Of a stretch of DNA of 64,000 nt, positions 27,687 through 36,552 are shown in pieces. Location of the stretch: positions 1 through 64,000 of the forward strand of contig CAMFAL010000002.1 of assembly GCA_945948185.1 (NCBI GenBank). The letters are read 5' to 3'. A model generated the notes under the pieces. The model searched no databases. It saw only the letters and a list, made by a program, of their open reading frames with translations, and was not told where the DNA came from. The stretch is from an uncultured Clostridia bacterium (GTDB lineage Bacteria > Bacillota > Clostridia > Oscillospirales > Oscillospiraceae). The position numbers were made by a program, and so were the translations under genes. Position 1 is the first letter of the stretch, and every line of letters begins with the position of its first letter.

Positions 27687-29535
27687 GTTTCACCGCCTCC
27701 TCTGCCGCAGCCGCCACCCCGGCGGCGTCCAAGCCGAAGCGGTGCTCCAGCTCCGAAACGCTGCCCTCAGGGGCGAAGGTCTTTCCAAGATTCTTCAAAA
27801 CGAGTTTTTCCGGGGCCTGGCCGTGCTCCGCCAGAATGGCGGCTACCCGCTGGCCCACGCAGCCGGCGCCGAAGGAATCCTCCAGCACCAGCAGGATCTT
27901 CCGGCCCCCCAGGGCCTCGCAGATGGTCTCATGGTCCAAGGGTGAGATCTGGTTCAGCTTCATGACCTCCGCCTGGATGCCCTTCTCTGCCAACAGGTCT
28001 GCTGCTTCCAGCAAATGATTCACCAGCACGCCGTAGCTCAGCAGCGTCACGCCGCTTCCCTGACGCAGCTGAGCCACCGGCTCCGCCGACCGGTCCTCCC
28101 GGAAGACGTCCTCTCCCCCTCTGGGATACCGGACCGCCACGGGGCCCTCCAGGTCAAAGACGGCCTTTTTCAGCATGGACCGCAGCTCCGCGAAGTTGGA
28201 GGGACACAGCACCGTAAAGCTGGGGATGGTGCACAGGAACAAGGGGTCGAAACAGCCGTGGTGGGTCTCGCCGTCGGGGCCAACCAGGCCCGCCCGGTCC
28301 ACGCCGAATACCACATGAAGCCGTTCCAGGGCCACATCGTGGATCAGCTGGTCGTAGCCCCGCTGCAAAAAGGTGGAGTATACCGCAAACACCGGGATCA
28401 TCCCCTGGCTGGCCAGGCCTGCCGCCATGGAGACCCCGTGGCCCTCGGCGATAGCCACGTCGAAAAACCGCTCCGGGAATTCCTTCGCGAAGCCCGACAG
28501 GCCGGTGCCGTCGGCCATGGCGGCGGTGATGGCGCATACCCGGGGATCCCGGGCGGCACAGTCCGCCAGCGCCTTTCCGAACACGGAGGAAAAACTCTCC
28601 CCTCCGGATTTTTTCACCAGGCCGGTCTCCGGGTCAAAGGGACTGATTCCGTGGAACTTGCCGGGGTCCTTCTCCGCGAAGGGATACCCCTTTCCCTTCA
28701 CCGTGTGAACGTGGACCAGCACGGGACCCTGCTGCTCCTTTGCCCATTGCAGCATATCGCACAGGCGGGGCAGGTCGTGGCCGTCGATGGGCCCCAGATA
28801 GGTAAAGCCCATGTCCTCGAACAGGGTGCTCCCCGGCCAGAGCGTTTTTTTCAGGGCCGTCTTGACCCGGTGGCTGAATCGGTACAGACCGTTCTCCATG
28901 GGCCGCTTGCCGAAGAGGCCCCGGTACCACTTTTTGAAATGGTAGTAGACCGGCTTGCTGCGCAGGCGGCTCAGATGGGATGGCATAGCCCCCACGTTGG
29001 GGTTGATGGACATGCCGTTGTCGTTGAGAATGACGATCAGCGGCTCCCCGGAGGCACCGGCGTTGTTGAGGCCCTCGTAGGCAAGGCCGCCCGTCAAGGC
29101 GCCGTCACCGATCAGAGCCAGCACACTGTAATCCTCATTCTGTAAAGTCCTTGCCCTTGCCATACCAAGTGCCACAGAGACAGAGTTGGAGGCATGGCCC
29201 GCGATAAAGGCGTCATGCTCACTCTCATAGGGCTTGGGGAAGCCGGACATGCCGTCCAGCTGCCGCAGGGTGGAGAACAGCTCCCGCCGCCCCGTCAGGG
29301 CTTTGTGGACGTAGCACTGGTGGCCCACGTCGAACACCAGCCGGTCCGACGCAGTGTCGAACACCCGGTGGATGGCCACGGTCAGCTCCACGGCCCCCAG
29401 GTTGGAGGCCAGATGGCCGCCGGTCCGGGACACGCTTTCGATCAAAAACTCCCGCAGTTCCTGACACAGCCGGGGCAACTGGGACTTGTCCAGCGCCTTG
29501 ATGTCGGCGGGAGAATGGATGGTTTCCAATATCAT
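27676..29535 (-). CDS. dxs: 1-deoxy-D-xylulose-5-phosphate synthase
   Basis: GGHLASNLGAVELTVAIHRVFD..., DRLVFDVGHQCYVHKALTGR, GDGALTGGLAYEGLNNAG. Confidence 0.97.
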   Translation of the reverse strand: MILETIHSPADIKALDKSQLPRLCQELREFLIESVSRTGGHLASNLGAVELTVAIHRVFDTASDRLVFDVGHQCYVHKALTGRRELFSTLRQLDGMSGFPKPYESEHDAFIAGHASNSVSVALGMARARTLQNEDYSVLALIGDGALTGGLAYEGLNNAGASGEPLIVILNDNGMSINPNVGAMPSHLSRLRSKPVYYHFKKWYRGLFGKRPMENGLYRFSHRVKTALKKTLWPGSTLFEDMGFTYLGPIDGHDLPRLCDMLQWAKEQQGPVLVHVHTVKGKGYPFAEKDPGKFHGISPFDPETGLVKKSGGESFSSVFGKALADCAARDPRVCAITAAMADGTGLSGFAKEFPERFFDVAIAEGHGVSMAAGLASQGMIPVFAVYSTFLQRGYDQLIHDVALERLHVVFGVDRAGLVGPDGETHHGCFDPLFLCTIPSFTVLCPSNFAELRSMLKKAVFDLEGPVAVRYPRGGEDVFREDRSAEPVAQLRQGSGVTLLSYGVLVNHLLEAADLLAEKGIQAEVMKLNQISPLDHETICEALGGRKILLVLEDSFGAGCVGQRVAAILAEHGQAPEKLVLKNLGKTFAPEGSVSELEHRFGLDAAGVAAAAEEAVKHGE

Positions 29536-29550
29536 AGCTTTGCCTTTCTT

Positions 29551-30099
29551 TTAGCGGTGGAAAACATGGAGAAAACGTCCGGCGCAGTAGACCACCTTGG
29601 TGCTCTGCTTCATGGCGAAGGTCTTGCCCAGGGCCTTGCCGCCGATGGTCAGGCCGGAGATCAGGGCGGTGACAGCCACGGAGATCAGCACAGAACGCAG
29701 ATCGAGTGCCGCCTGGAGCCGCACCACGATGACGGCAGCGGTGGTACCGGAGACGATGCCGCAGATGTCGCCCACCACGTCGTTGCAAACGCTGGAGACC
29801 TGGCTGGCGTTCCGCAGCAGCATCAGGGCTTCCTTGGCACCCTTTTCCTTGTGGGCGGCCATGGAGTGAAAGGGCCTGGGGTCGGCGGCGGTGACCGCCA
29901 CGCCGATGATGTCAAACAGGATGCCCAGGCTGATAAACAGGGCCAAAATCAAAACAGCGACGGCCACGCCCGCGCCCGCCAGCATCGACTCCGACGCCAG
30001 ACTGAGCACCGCGGACAAGGCGACCGCCATCAAAAAGACCGTAAAGGCCCAACGGTATGGAGAAACTGGGCCACTCTTTTTTTTCTGTGTTTTTTTCAA
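29551..30099 (-). CDS. oapA: Small multi-TM protein, probable OLE-associated protein (OapA-like)
   Basis: About 182 aa with roughly four hydrophobic segments; IIGVAVTAADPRPFHSMAAHKEKGAKEALMLLRNASQVSSVCNDVVGDICGIVSG; lies between the large structured RNA and dxs. TTG start at 30099 after TTGGAGG preferred over TTG at 30111. Confidence 0.7.
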   Translation of the reverse strand: MKKTQKKKSGPVSPYRWAFTVFLMAVALSAVLSLASESMLAGAGVAVAVLILALFISLGILFDIIGVAVTAADPRPFHSMAAHKEKGAKEALMLLRNASQVSSVCNDVVGDICGIVSGTTAAVIVVRLQAALDLRSVLISVAVTALISGLTIGGKALGKTFAMKQSTKVVYCAGRFLHVFHR

Positions 30100-30162
30100 A
30101 GGAACCTCCAACTGGATGTTGTCTCATAAATTTCCCGCTCTGCTTCTCTTTCCCTTGGGGTC

Positions 30163-30197
30163 CCCCGCGCGAGCCCAGCGCAGCGGGTCGCGTGGGG
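30163..30197. other. Strong GC-rich hairpin between the large RNA and oapA-like gene
   Basis: CCCCGCGCGAGCCC / GGGTCGCGTGGGG arms with a short loop. Confidence 0.5.
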
Positions 30198-30277
30198 AAA
30201 AGGAGGAAGGAATGAAGCGAGCGCAGTTTTCGCCGCTCTGCGGCGGAAACGGAGCATAGCGTAATTTCTTCCGACGT

Positions 30278-30935
30278 GCTAAGCTGGCGGCAGCAGAAAA
30301 AGTAAATCTTACGGCTTAGGTACGGGTTGGTTTTCCCCATGGCGCACCTCTCGTTGCCGATGGAGGCGGTTCCCCCTTCGGCGCCATGGCACAGCGTCGC
30401 CAGTCAGCGCTACCCGATTGCCACTTAGTCCGCACTGCAATCCTTTTTCTGCCCCGCAAAGACAGCCTAGGTGATTTCCACAACAGTCTGTCCGTTTCTT
30501 TAGCCTCTTTTGCAGAGACGGTTTCAGAGAGCAGGGGGCCGCCATGCTCCGGCCGGGAGCGAAAACGGCCTGGCCTCTCATTCACCAATCCCCACGCAAG
30601 GCAGGCTACATCTGCACACAGCGTTACGGCCCGGGATGGCCGATGCACCGCATTGCAGGTTCATCATCTGCTTCGTACACAGCTCGGAAATACCGCGATG
30701 GGAGTACGGCTGTGCACAAGAGCAGGTCTCCACGGAAACAGGGTCGGGGTAACCATGCCATTGGAAATCGCCCTGAGTCCGCAAGCACGCGCAGCGTGCT
30801 TCCCCCCAGCACCCACCCAAAACTGGGCGTATCAAGCAGGCACCAGAGGTTTCATCGGTGTGCCCTTCAGAGGATTTTTAGGCCCTCCCTAGGAAACGGC
30901 AGATCTGACTAGAATACTGCGCCGCCGCTTAGCGA
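30278..30935 (-). ncRNA. ole: Large structured non-coding RNA, probable OLE RNA
   Basis: ~658 nt without a credible ORF; ends pair (GCTAAGCGGCGGCGCAG with CTGCTGCCGCCAGCTTAGC); own promoter; synteny ispA-RNA-oapA-dxs-tlyA. Confidence 0.78.
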
Positions 30936-30940
30936 ACATC

Positions 30941-30969
30941 AGTATAGCACGGTTTTTATAAATATACAA
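30941..30969 (-). promoter_or_regulatory. Promoter of the large non-coding RNA
   Basis: TTGTAT-17-TATACT on minus, with -10 about 7 nt upstream of the closing stem. Confidence 0.65.
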
Positions 30970-31026
30970 CATATTCCGTATATACAAATTGTGAATTTTT
31001 CGATGGCGGACATTCTCCCGACCGTC

Positions 31027-31063
31027 AAAAGAATGCCGGACAGGTACCCGCCCGTCCGGCATC
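31027..31063 (-). terminator. Hairpin/terminator downstream of ispA
   Basis: TGCCGGACG...GTCCGGCA stem then TTCTTTT on minus. Confidence 0.65.
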
Positions 31064-31076
31064 AAAGGTCTTCTCT

Positions 31077-31955
31077 TTACTTGTTCCGCTCCGCCAGGCT
31101 GTCCGCCAGCTCCGCCAGGAAGCCCTCCGTGTCCAGCGTGCGGACCGCGGCCTTGGCCTTCTCCGTGCAGTCCAGTACCTTCCGGTCACAGGCCTCCAGG
31201 CCCAGCAGGTCCACGTAGGTCACCTTGCCCTCCTCCTTGTCGGAGCCGATGGGCTTGCCGAACTCCACCGCGTTGCCGATGACATCCAGCATGTCATCCC
31301 GGATCTGGAAGGCCAGACCTAACTGGTAGCCGTACTCCTCCGCGGCAACCAGCAGTGCCGGGTCTCCCCCGGCGGCAGCCACGCCCAGCTTACAGGCCCC
31401 GGCGATCATGGCGCCGGTCTTGAGATGGTGGACCTCCCCCAGCTCTGCCTCTGTCTTGGGGGCGTGAAGGGTGTCGATGACCTGGCCCGCCACCATGCCG
31501 TCGGCCCCGGCGGCCTCCGCTAGGATCAGGGCGCAGTCTGCCCTCTGCTCCGCCGCCAGGCCGGGGGTGGTCAGGATCAGCCGGAAGGCCTCGGGCTGCA
31601 GAGCATCCCCCGCCAGGACGGCCAGGGTCTCGCCGTAGACCTTGTGGTTGGTAGGCTTGCCACGGCGCAGATCGTCGTCGTCCATGCAGGGCAGGTCGTC
31701 ATGGATCAGGGAATAGGTATGCACCAGCTCCAGAGCGCAGGCTATGGAGACGGCGGTGTGCCAATCCAGGCCCGCCAACCGGGCAAACTCCAATGTCAGC
31801 ACAGGCCGGATGCGCTTGCCTCCCGCCAGCAGGCTGTACCGCATAGCCTCGTACAGGTCCGCCCAGTGGGTCTTGTCCGTGAACAGGCCGTTCAGATACG
31901 CTTCCACCGCACTCCGGTATGCGTCGTACCGAGCATCAAAGGCTGCTTTTTCCAT
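31077..31955 (-). CDS. ispA: Polyprenyl synthetase (farnesyl diphosphate synthase type)
   Basis: LLAGGKRIRPVLTLEFARL, SLIHDDLPCMDDDDLRRGKPTNHKVYGE, FQIRDDMLDVIG. Confidence 0.95.
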   Translation of the reverse strand: MEKAAFDARYDAYRSAVEAYLNGLFTDKTHWADLYEAMRYSLLAGGKRIRPVLTLEFARLAGLDWHTAVSIACALELVHTYSLIHDDLPCMDDDDLRRGKPTNHKVYGETLAVLAGDALQPEAFRLILTTPGLAAEQRADCALILAEAAGADGMVAGQVIDTLHAPKTEAELGEVHHLKTGAMIAGACKLGVAAAGGDPALLVAAEEYGYQLGLAFQIRDDMLDVIGNAVEFGKPIGSDKEEGKVTYVDLLGLEACDRKVLDCTEKAKAAVRTLDTEGFLAELADSLAERNK

Positions 31956-31957
31956 GT

Positions 31958-32194
31958 TCAGTCCTCCTCCGTTTCAAAGGGCAGCTCCACAGGCGCGCCG
32001 TCGGCGCCCTTCATCAGCTTCACCACCTGCTGCTCCGCCTGGTCCAGCTGTTTGGAGCAGGCGGCAATCAGTTTGGTTCCCTCCTCAAAGAGGGCCAGGG
32101 AGTCCGCCAAAGGGGCGTCGCCCTTTTCCAGGGCTGCCACGATCTCCTCCAACCGGGCAAGCTGCTGTTCAAATGTCACTTTTTTTCCGCTCAT
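31958..32194 (-). CDS. xseB: Exodeoxyribonuclease VII small subunit
   Basis: VTFEQQLARLEEIVAALEKGDAPLADSLALFEEGTKLIAACSKQLDQAEQQV. Confidence 0.95.
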   Translation of the reverse strand: MSGKKVTFEQQLARLEEIVAALEKGDAPLADSLALFEEGTKLIAACSKQLDQAEQQVVKLMKGADGAPVELPFETEED

Positions 32195-33393
32195 GGATGT
32201 ACCTCCTCCACTCTGGCGGTCAGGCCGCCCTCTCCCAACGTGACGGACACCCGGTCTCCCGGCGCCGCGTCCCGATAGCTTTTCAAGATCTGCCCCGCCT
32301 CATTCTGGGCCATGGCGTAGCCCCGGCCCAGCACCTTCAGGGGACTCATGGCGTCCAGGGACGCCGCCAGGGCGGCAAAGCCCTGCCGCTTCCGGGCCAA
32401 CTGTCCGGCGGCCAAGTCGCCCAGCCGCTGCTGGACGTGGACCAGCTCCATCCGCTTGTCCTGGACGTAGGCCATGTGGTCCGTCATGACCCGCTTTTGG
32501 GACAAAGTCTCCAGCTTCTCCCGCAGGGCCTCCAGGCGGGCGGACTCGCTCTGCTCCATCCGTTCCCCAGCGCCCCGGAGCCACCGCAGCAGCTCCATCT
32601 GGTCCGGCACGGCGATCTCCGCCGCGTTGGAGGGCGTGCTGGCCCGGGCGTCGGCCACGAAGTCGGAGATGGTCACATCCGGCTCATGGCCCACGGCGGA
32701 GATGACCGGCGTCTCGCAGTTGTAGATGGCCCGGGCCACCCGCTCGTCGTTGAAGGCCCACAGGTCCTCCATGGAGCCGCCGCCCCGGCCGGTGATGATC
32801 ACGTCGCCGATCTTCCACTTGTCGGCGTACCGGATGGCCCCGGCGATCTCCGGCGGGGCCTCCACGCCCTGCACCCGGACCGGCAGCAGGATCACTTTTG
32901 CAATGGGATACCGGCGGCGCAGAATGCGGATCATGTCGTGGACCGCCGCACCGGCGGAGGAGGTGACGATGGCGATCTTCTCCGGGTAGGCAGGCAGGGG
33001 CTTTTTGTGGGCGGGGTCGAACAAACCCTCAGCGTACAGCTTGGCCTTCAATTGCTCGAAGGCCACCGCCAGGTCGCCCACGCCCTCCGGGGTCATGGTA
33101 TTGCAGTAGAGCTGGTAGGCACCGTCCCGCGGAAACACCGTCACACGGCCCGTCACCAGCACCTTCATGCCGTTTTCCGGCCGGAACCGGAGCTTCACGG
33201 CGCTGCTCTTGAACATGACGCAGCGGATAGCGCCCTCCGGGTCCTTCAGGGAGAAGTAATGGTGCCCGGAGGGATACATCTTATAATTGGACAGCTCACC
33301 CCGGACGCAGATGTTCTGGAGCATGGGCTCGTTGTCCAGCAGGAGCTTGACCAGATTGTTCACTTCGGTGACGCCGAAGATGTGGTTTTCCAT
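32191..33393 (-). CDS. xseA: Exodeoxyribonuclease VII large subunit
   Basis: MENHIFGVTEVNNLVKLLLDNEPMLQNICVRGELSNYKMYPSGHHYFSLKD; start at ATG 33391-33393, not the 553-aa ORF start. Confidence 0.95.
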   Translation of the reverse strand: MENHIFGVTEVNNLVKLLLDNEPMLQNICVRGELSNYKMYPSGHHYFSLKDPEGAIRCVMFKSSAVKLRFRPENGMKVLVTGRVTVFPRDGAYQLYCNTMTPEGVGDLAVAFEQLKAKLYAEGLFDPAHKKPLPAYPEKIAIVTSSAGAAVHDMIRILRRRYPIAKVILLPVRVQGVEAPPEIAGAIRYADKWKIGDVIITGRGGGSMEDLWAFNDERVARAIYNCETPVISAVGHEPDVTISDFVADARASTPSNAAEIAVPDQMELLRWLRGAGERMEQSESARLEALREKLETLSQKRVMTDHMAYVQDKRMELVHVQQRLGDLAAGQLARKRQGFAALAASLDAMSPLKVLGRGYAMAQNEAGQILKSYRDAAPGDRVSVTLGEGGLTARVEEVHP

Positions 33394-34018
33394 AGAGACC
33401 TCCTTTGAGGGTTTTCCTCCTCCCGGGGGACAGGGGAATACACCCCCATTTTCTTTTTGAGACATCAAAAAGAAAATGCGCCATGCACGGTGGAAAAGAA
33501 AAAATGTTTGATTCCCAGCTTGTGCCACTTCGGGCACAAGTTGGGATGTACGGGGGGCGAGTGAATCGGTGCCCTGTAAGCTGTGGCAGTCTCCTACCGG
33601 GTGCGCTTTGGTTCTGGGGAACAGGGAAATGCTTCCCCGTATTTGGCGCATGGGTGCGGCTTTCGGGGGACGGTAAACGATGCCGCTTCCTCTCTTTCCG
33701 CTGCCGCTGGCCTTGTGCTTCCTGGAAGCGCAGGACAAAACAGGAACTTGTCCATTCATCGTCCACCCCGAAAGCAAGTCGGAACCCTCAGATTGCGACG
33801 GCGGGCTGTCCCAGTTCCGCCTGCGTCGGGCGCATCCGGTACATGCCCACACGTTTGCACCGCACCGGCCACGACAACTTTCGTATTGCGGTCAACTTGA
33901 CACAAAGGTGTCAAGTTGAGCCGCCCAAGCACCTTCCTTTTCCGCCGCATCCCCACCCATACCTGTCAGGTATGGAAAAGCGGGACAGAGTCCCCCCTGC
34001 CCCGCTCTGCCGTTTTTC
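33394..34018. other. Hairpin-rich non-coding interval between xseA and nusB
   Basis: No convincing ORF; perfect inverted repeats at 33447-33478, 33892-33919, 33958-33974, plus CTTGTGCC/GGCACAAG near 33520-33541. Confidence 0.6.
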
Positions 34019-34468
34019 TTATTCTCCGATCTCCTGGCGCACAAAGCTGCCCAGGATGCCGTTGATGAACTTCACCGTCTCGGGCGTCTCATACTTCTTG
34101 GCGATCTCCACGGCCTCGTTGATGGCGGCGCCGTTGGGGATATCCGGCATGTACAGCATCTCATACATGGACACCCGCATGATGGCGGATGCCACCAGAG
34201 GAATGCGGGCAAAGCTCCAGCCCTTGGCGTACTTGGCGATATAGCCGTCCAGCTCGGCGGCATGCTCACGGACGCCCTTCACCAGACGGCGGATATAGAC
34301 CGCCTGCTTGGAGTTGGGCGCTTCCGTATAGATGGGATCCTCCTCTGCCAGGGTGGCGAAGGTGTCCGCCGTCAGACGTTCGTCCAGCAGCGTGTCGATG
34401 GGCTTATCCGTAAAGCTCAGCTCATAGGAAAGATGAATGGCGATTTCCCGCGCGGTGTTCCGTACCAT
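34019..34468 (-). CDS. nusB: Transcription antitermination factor NusB
   Basis: VRNTAREIAIHLSYEL...IPLVASAIMRVSMYEMLYMPDIPNGAAINEAVEIAKKYETPETVKFINGILG. Confidence 0.94.
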   Translation of the reverse strand: MVRNTAREIAIHLSYELSFTDKPIDTLLDERLTADTFATLAEEDPIYTEAPNSKQAVYIRRLVKGVREHAAELDGYIAKYAKGWSFARIPLVASAIMRVSMYEMLYMPDIPNGAAINEAVEIAKKYETPETVKFINGILGSFVRQEIGE

Positions 34469-34495
34469 AAAGCAACTCGTCCTTTTCTCTCTCTT

Positions 34496-34873
34496 TTACG
34501 CCAGGGTCACGCCGCCCACATGGATGTTGACGGCTTCCACGGGACAGCCGGTCATGGCCTCCACGGCGGAGGACACAGCCTTCTGGGCATTCTCCGCCAC
34601 TTCGGGGATAGGCTGGCCGTACTGCACGGTCAAGTACAGGTCCAGCACCAGCGCGGCGCCGGTCATATCGATCTTCACGCCCTTGGCGCCCTTCTGGGCG
34701 TTCTTCTTGTTGGTCACCAGGTCGGTGACGCTGCCGCCCAGGTTGGTCATCATGCCGGAGACGCCCTCCACCTCACGGACAGCGCCCACGGCAATGGCGG
34801 CGATAACCTCCTCAGAGATGTTGATGCTGCCGTTTTCCTCAGGCATGGTCATGTATTCCTTGCTCTCAGCCAT
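34496..34873 (-). CDS. Asp23/Gls24 family envelope stress protein
   Basis: ISEEVIAAIAVGAVREVEGVSGM...GVKIDMTGAALVLDLYLTVQYGQPIPEVAENAQKAV. Confidence 0.93.
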   Translation of the reverse strand: MAESKEYMTMPEENGSINISEEVIAAIAVGAVREVEGVSGMMTNLGGSVTDLVTNKKNAQKGAKGVKIDMTGAALVLDLYLTVQYGQPIPEVAENAQKAVSSAVEAMTGCPVEAVNIHVGGVTLA

Positions 34874-34980
34874 TTAGATTCTCCTTAATTCGTTGTGTAA
34901 ACGATACTGGTTCACATATCTGGTTAGATATTGTACCATGAAGCCGGAGAAAATACAACAGCTAAATCGAATTTGTGCGC

Positions 34981-35544
34981 TCAATCCGCCGCCATGATCT
35001 TGATGCCGCTGGCATCCAGCCCTGTCTCAGCCATGGCGATGTCCGTGATCTTGGCCACGTCCTCCGCCGTCAGCTCTCCGGTGCCGGTGGACACCACCAC
35101 GCTGATGCTCTCATCCCCCATGAAGGCTACGCAGTCCTTGTAGCCCTTGGCGGTCACCAGATTCTCGATCTGAGCCTCCTTCAGGGTGTAGGCCGCAAGC
35201 ACCTGGATGCTCTCGCTGGCCTCGTTGGCGGTGGCGGCATCGGCACCCTCCTGCTCCGCCGCGTCCTGCAACAGGGAGATGGCATTGTCCCTGGCCTGCT
35301 GGCGGGTGAGCCGGGCGGAGGCGAAGTAATCGGAGCCGGTATAGACCGCCTCTTCATCCGCAGTCCCTTCGGTCTCCCCCTCCTGGCCGGAGACCAGAGT
35401 GGCCTCCCCCAGCAGCTTGCTCCCCGTCTCCTGGGCGTCCTTCACCGCGTCTTCTCCGGAGTATTTCCAGTTCAGTGCCACCGCCGCGCACACCAGAATT
35501 GCCATGGTGGCCACTACCGCGTTCCGCTTCCATCTTGCACGCAT
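34981..35544 (-). CDS. spoIIIAH: Stage III sporulation protein AH
   Basis: MRARWKRNAVVATMAILVCAAVALNWKYS; YFASARLTRQQARDNAISLLQ; last gene of the spoIIIA operon. Confidence 0.9.
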   Translation of the reverse strand: MRARWKRNAVVATMAILVCAAVALNWKYSGEDAVKDAQETGSKLLGEATLVSGQEGETEGTADEEAVYTGSDYFASARLTRQQARDNAISLLQDAAEQEGADAATANEASESIQVLAAYTLKEAQIENLVTAKGYKDCVAFMGDESISVVVSTGTGELTAEDVAKITDIAMAETGLDASGIKIMAAD

Positions 35545-35567
35545 CTCGTTCTTCCTCCTCCAAATGA

Positions 35568-36089
35568 TCACTGCCATTTTGCCACGGTGACGCGGTCTGC
35601 GGACAGCCCCGTCAGCGCCGCCACCGCCTCCGTCACCGCCAGCTTCACCTCTGCCCGGTCGCCGCCCTGGCACACCACCAGGGCTCCCCGGTAGGTGGGA
35701 TACACCCTCCGGACCACCACGGTCCCGTCCCCCTCCGCGCCGTCCACCAGCACGGTCTCGGAGCGCCTGGAATAATCCTCCGGCGCCGCCGTGGAGCCGC
35801 TGTACGCCAGCTCCGTGTTCTGGGCCAGCTGCCGCTCCCCGTCGGAATCCACTGTCAGCAGCACCTTCACCTGCCCCACGCCGCTGATGGCGCCCAGAAT
35901 TTCCTCCATGTCCGCCTGCAGATCCTGCTCCGCCCCGGCGGGCTCGGAGGCGGCGGGACTGCTGCCGCTCGTACCGGTCATTTTCTTCCCACTCGGCCAT
36001 AGCAGCAGCCCGACGCCGATCAGCACTGTCAAACCCACGAACTTGTATTTGTCCCATAGCTTTCGCACTCCTTCAGTTTTCCCCTTCAT
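35568..36089 (-). CDS. spoIIIAG: Stage III sporulation protein AG
   Basis: Single N-terminal TM; GVGQVKVLLTVDSDGERQLAQNTE; PTYRGALVVCQGGDRAEVKLAVTEAVAALTGL. Confidence 0.9.
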   Translation of the reverse strand: MKGKTEGVRKLWDKYKFVGLTVLIGVGLLLWPSGKKMTGTSGSSPAASEPAGAEQDLQADMEEILGAISGVGQVKVLLTVDSDGERQLAQNTELAYSGSTAAPEDYSRRSETVLVDGAEGDGTVVVRRVYPTYRGALVVCQGGDRAEVKLAVTEAVAALTGLSADRVTVAKWQ

Positions 36090-36552
36090 GCCATACCTGC
36101 CTCTCCCCCGGGATGCCCAGTTCCTCCTTCATGTAGGCGGCCAGCACCGGGGACCTGGGCCCCCACAGCTCCGCCTGCCAAGGCACCGGAACGCCGTCGG
36201 CGCCGGGCTCCGTGCGGACCCGCACCTTCACCGCCAGTCCCAGCGTGTCTGCTTTGTCCGATATATATGCGGCAGTCCGTTCCTCTATGATTCCCGCCAA
36301 TTCTGTTTCACCAGCCGCCGCCAGTTCCTCCTGGCGTTCGCTGATGGCCCGCTCATAATCCTCCAAATGCAGGTCCAGGCGGCTCAGGTCCGCTCCCAGC
36401 AGGGGCCGCAGCAGCACCACCAGCAGGATCAGCCCCCCGGTGAAGGAGGCGATCTTACGGATGCTCCCCTCCGGGACCAGGGTCTGGGCCACAGACAGCA
36501 GCATGCTCACTGCCACCAGGGATGTGAGCCACTCCCGCAGCGCCCCCATCAC
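36073..36552 (-). CDS. spoIIIAF: Stage III sporulation protein AF
   Basis: LREWLTSLVAVSMLLSVAQTLVPEGSIRKIASFTGGLILLVVLLRPLL. Confidence 0.9.
   Translation of the reverse strand: MMGALREWLTSLVAVSMLLSVAQTLVPEGSIRKIASFTGGLILLVVLLRPLLGADLSRLDLHLEDYERAISERQEELAAAGETELAGIIEERTAAYISDKADTLGLAVKVRVRTEPGADGVPVPWQAELWGPRSPVLAAYMKEELGIPGERQVWHEGEN

Noticed and set aside
30386-30892. 168-aa + ORF and other small ORFs in 30112-31076
   Set aside because: Fall within the large structured RNA; no recognisable domain and compositionally noise-like.
33394-33852. N-terminal extension of the 553-aa xseA ORF
   Set aside because: XseA homology begins at MENHIFGVTEV with a good SD (aaggagg) at 33393; upstream frame is low complexity and holds palindromes.
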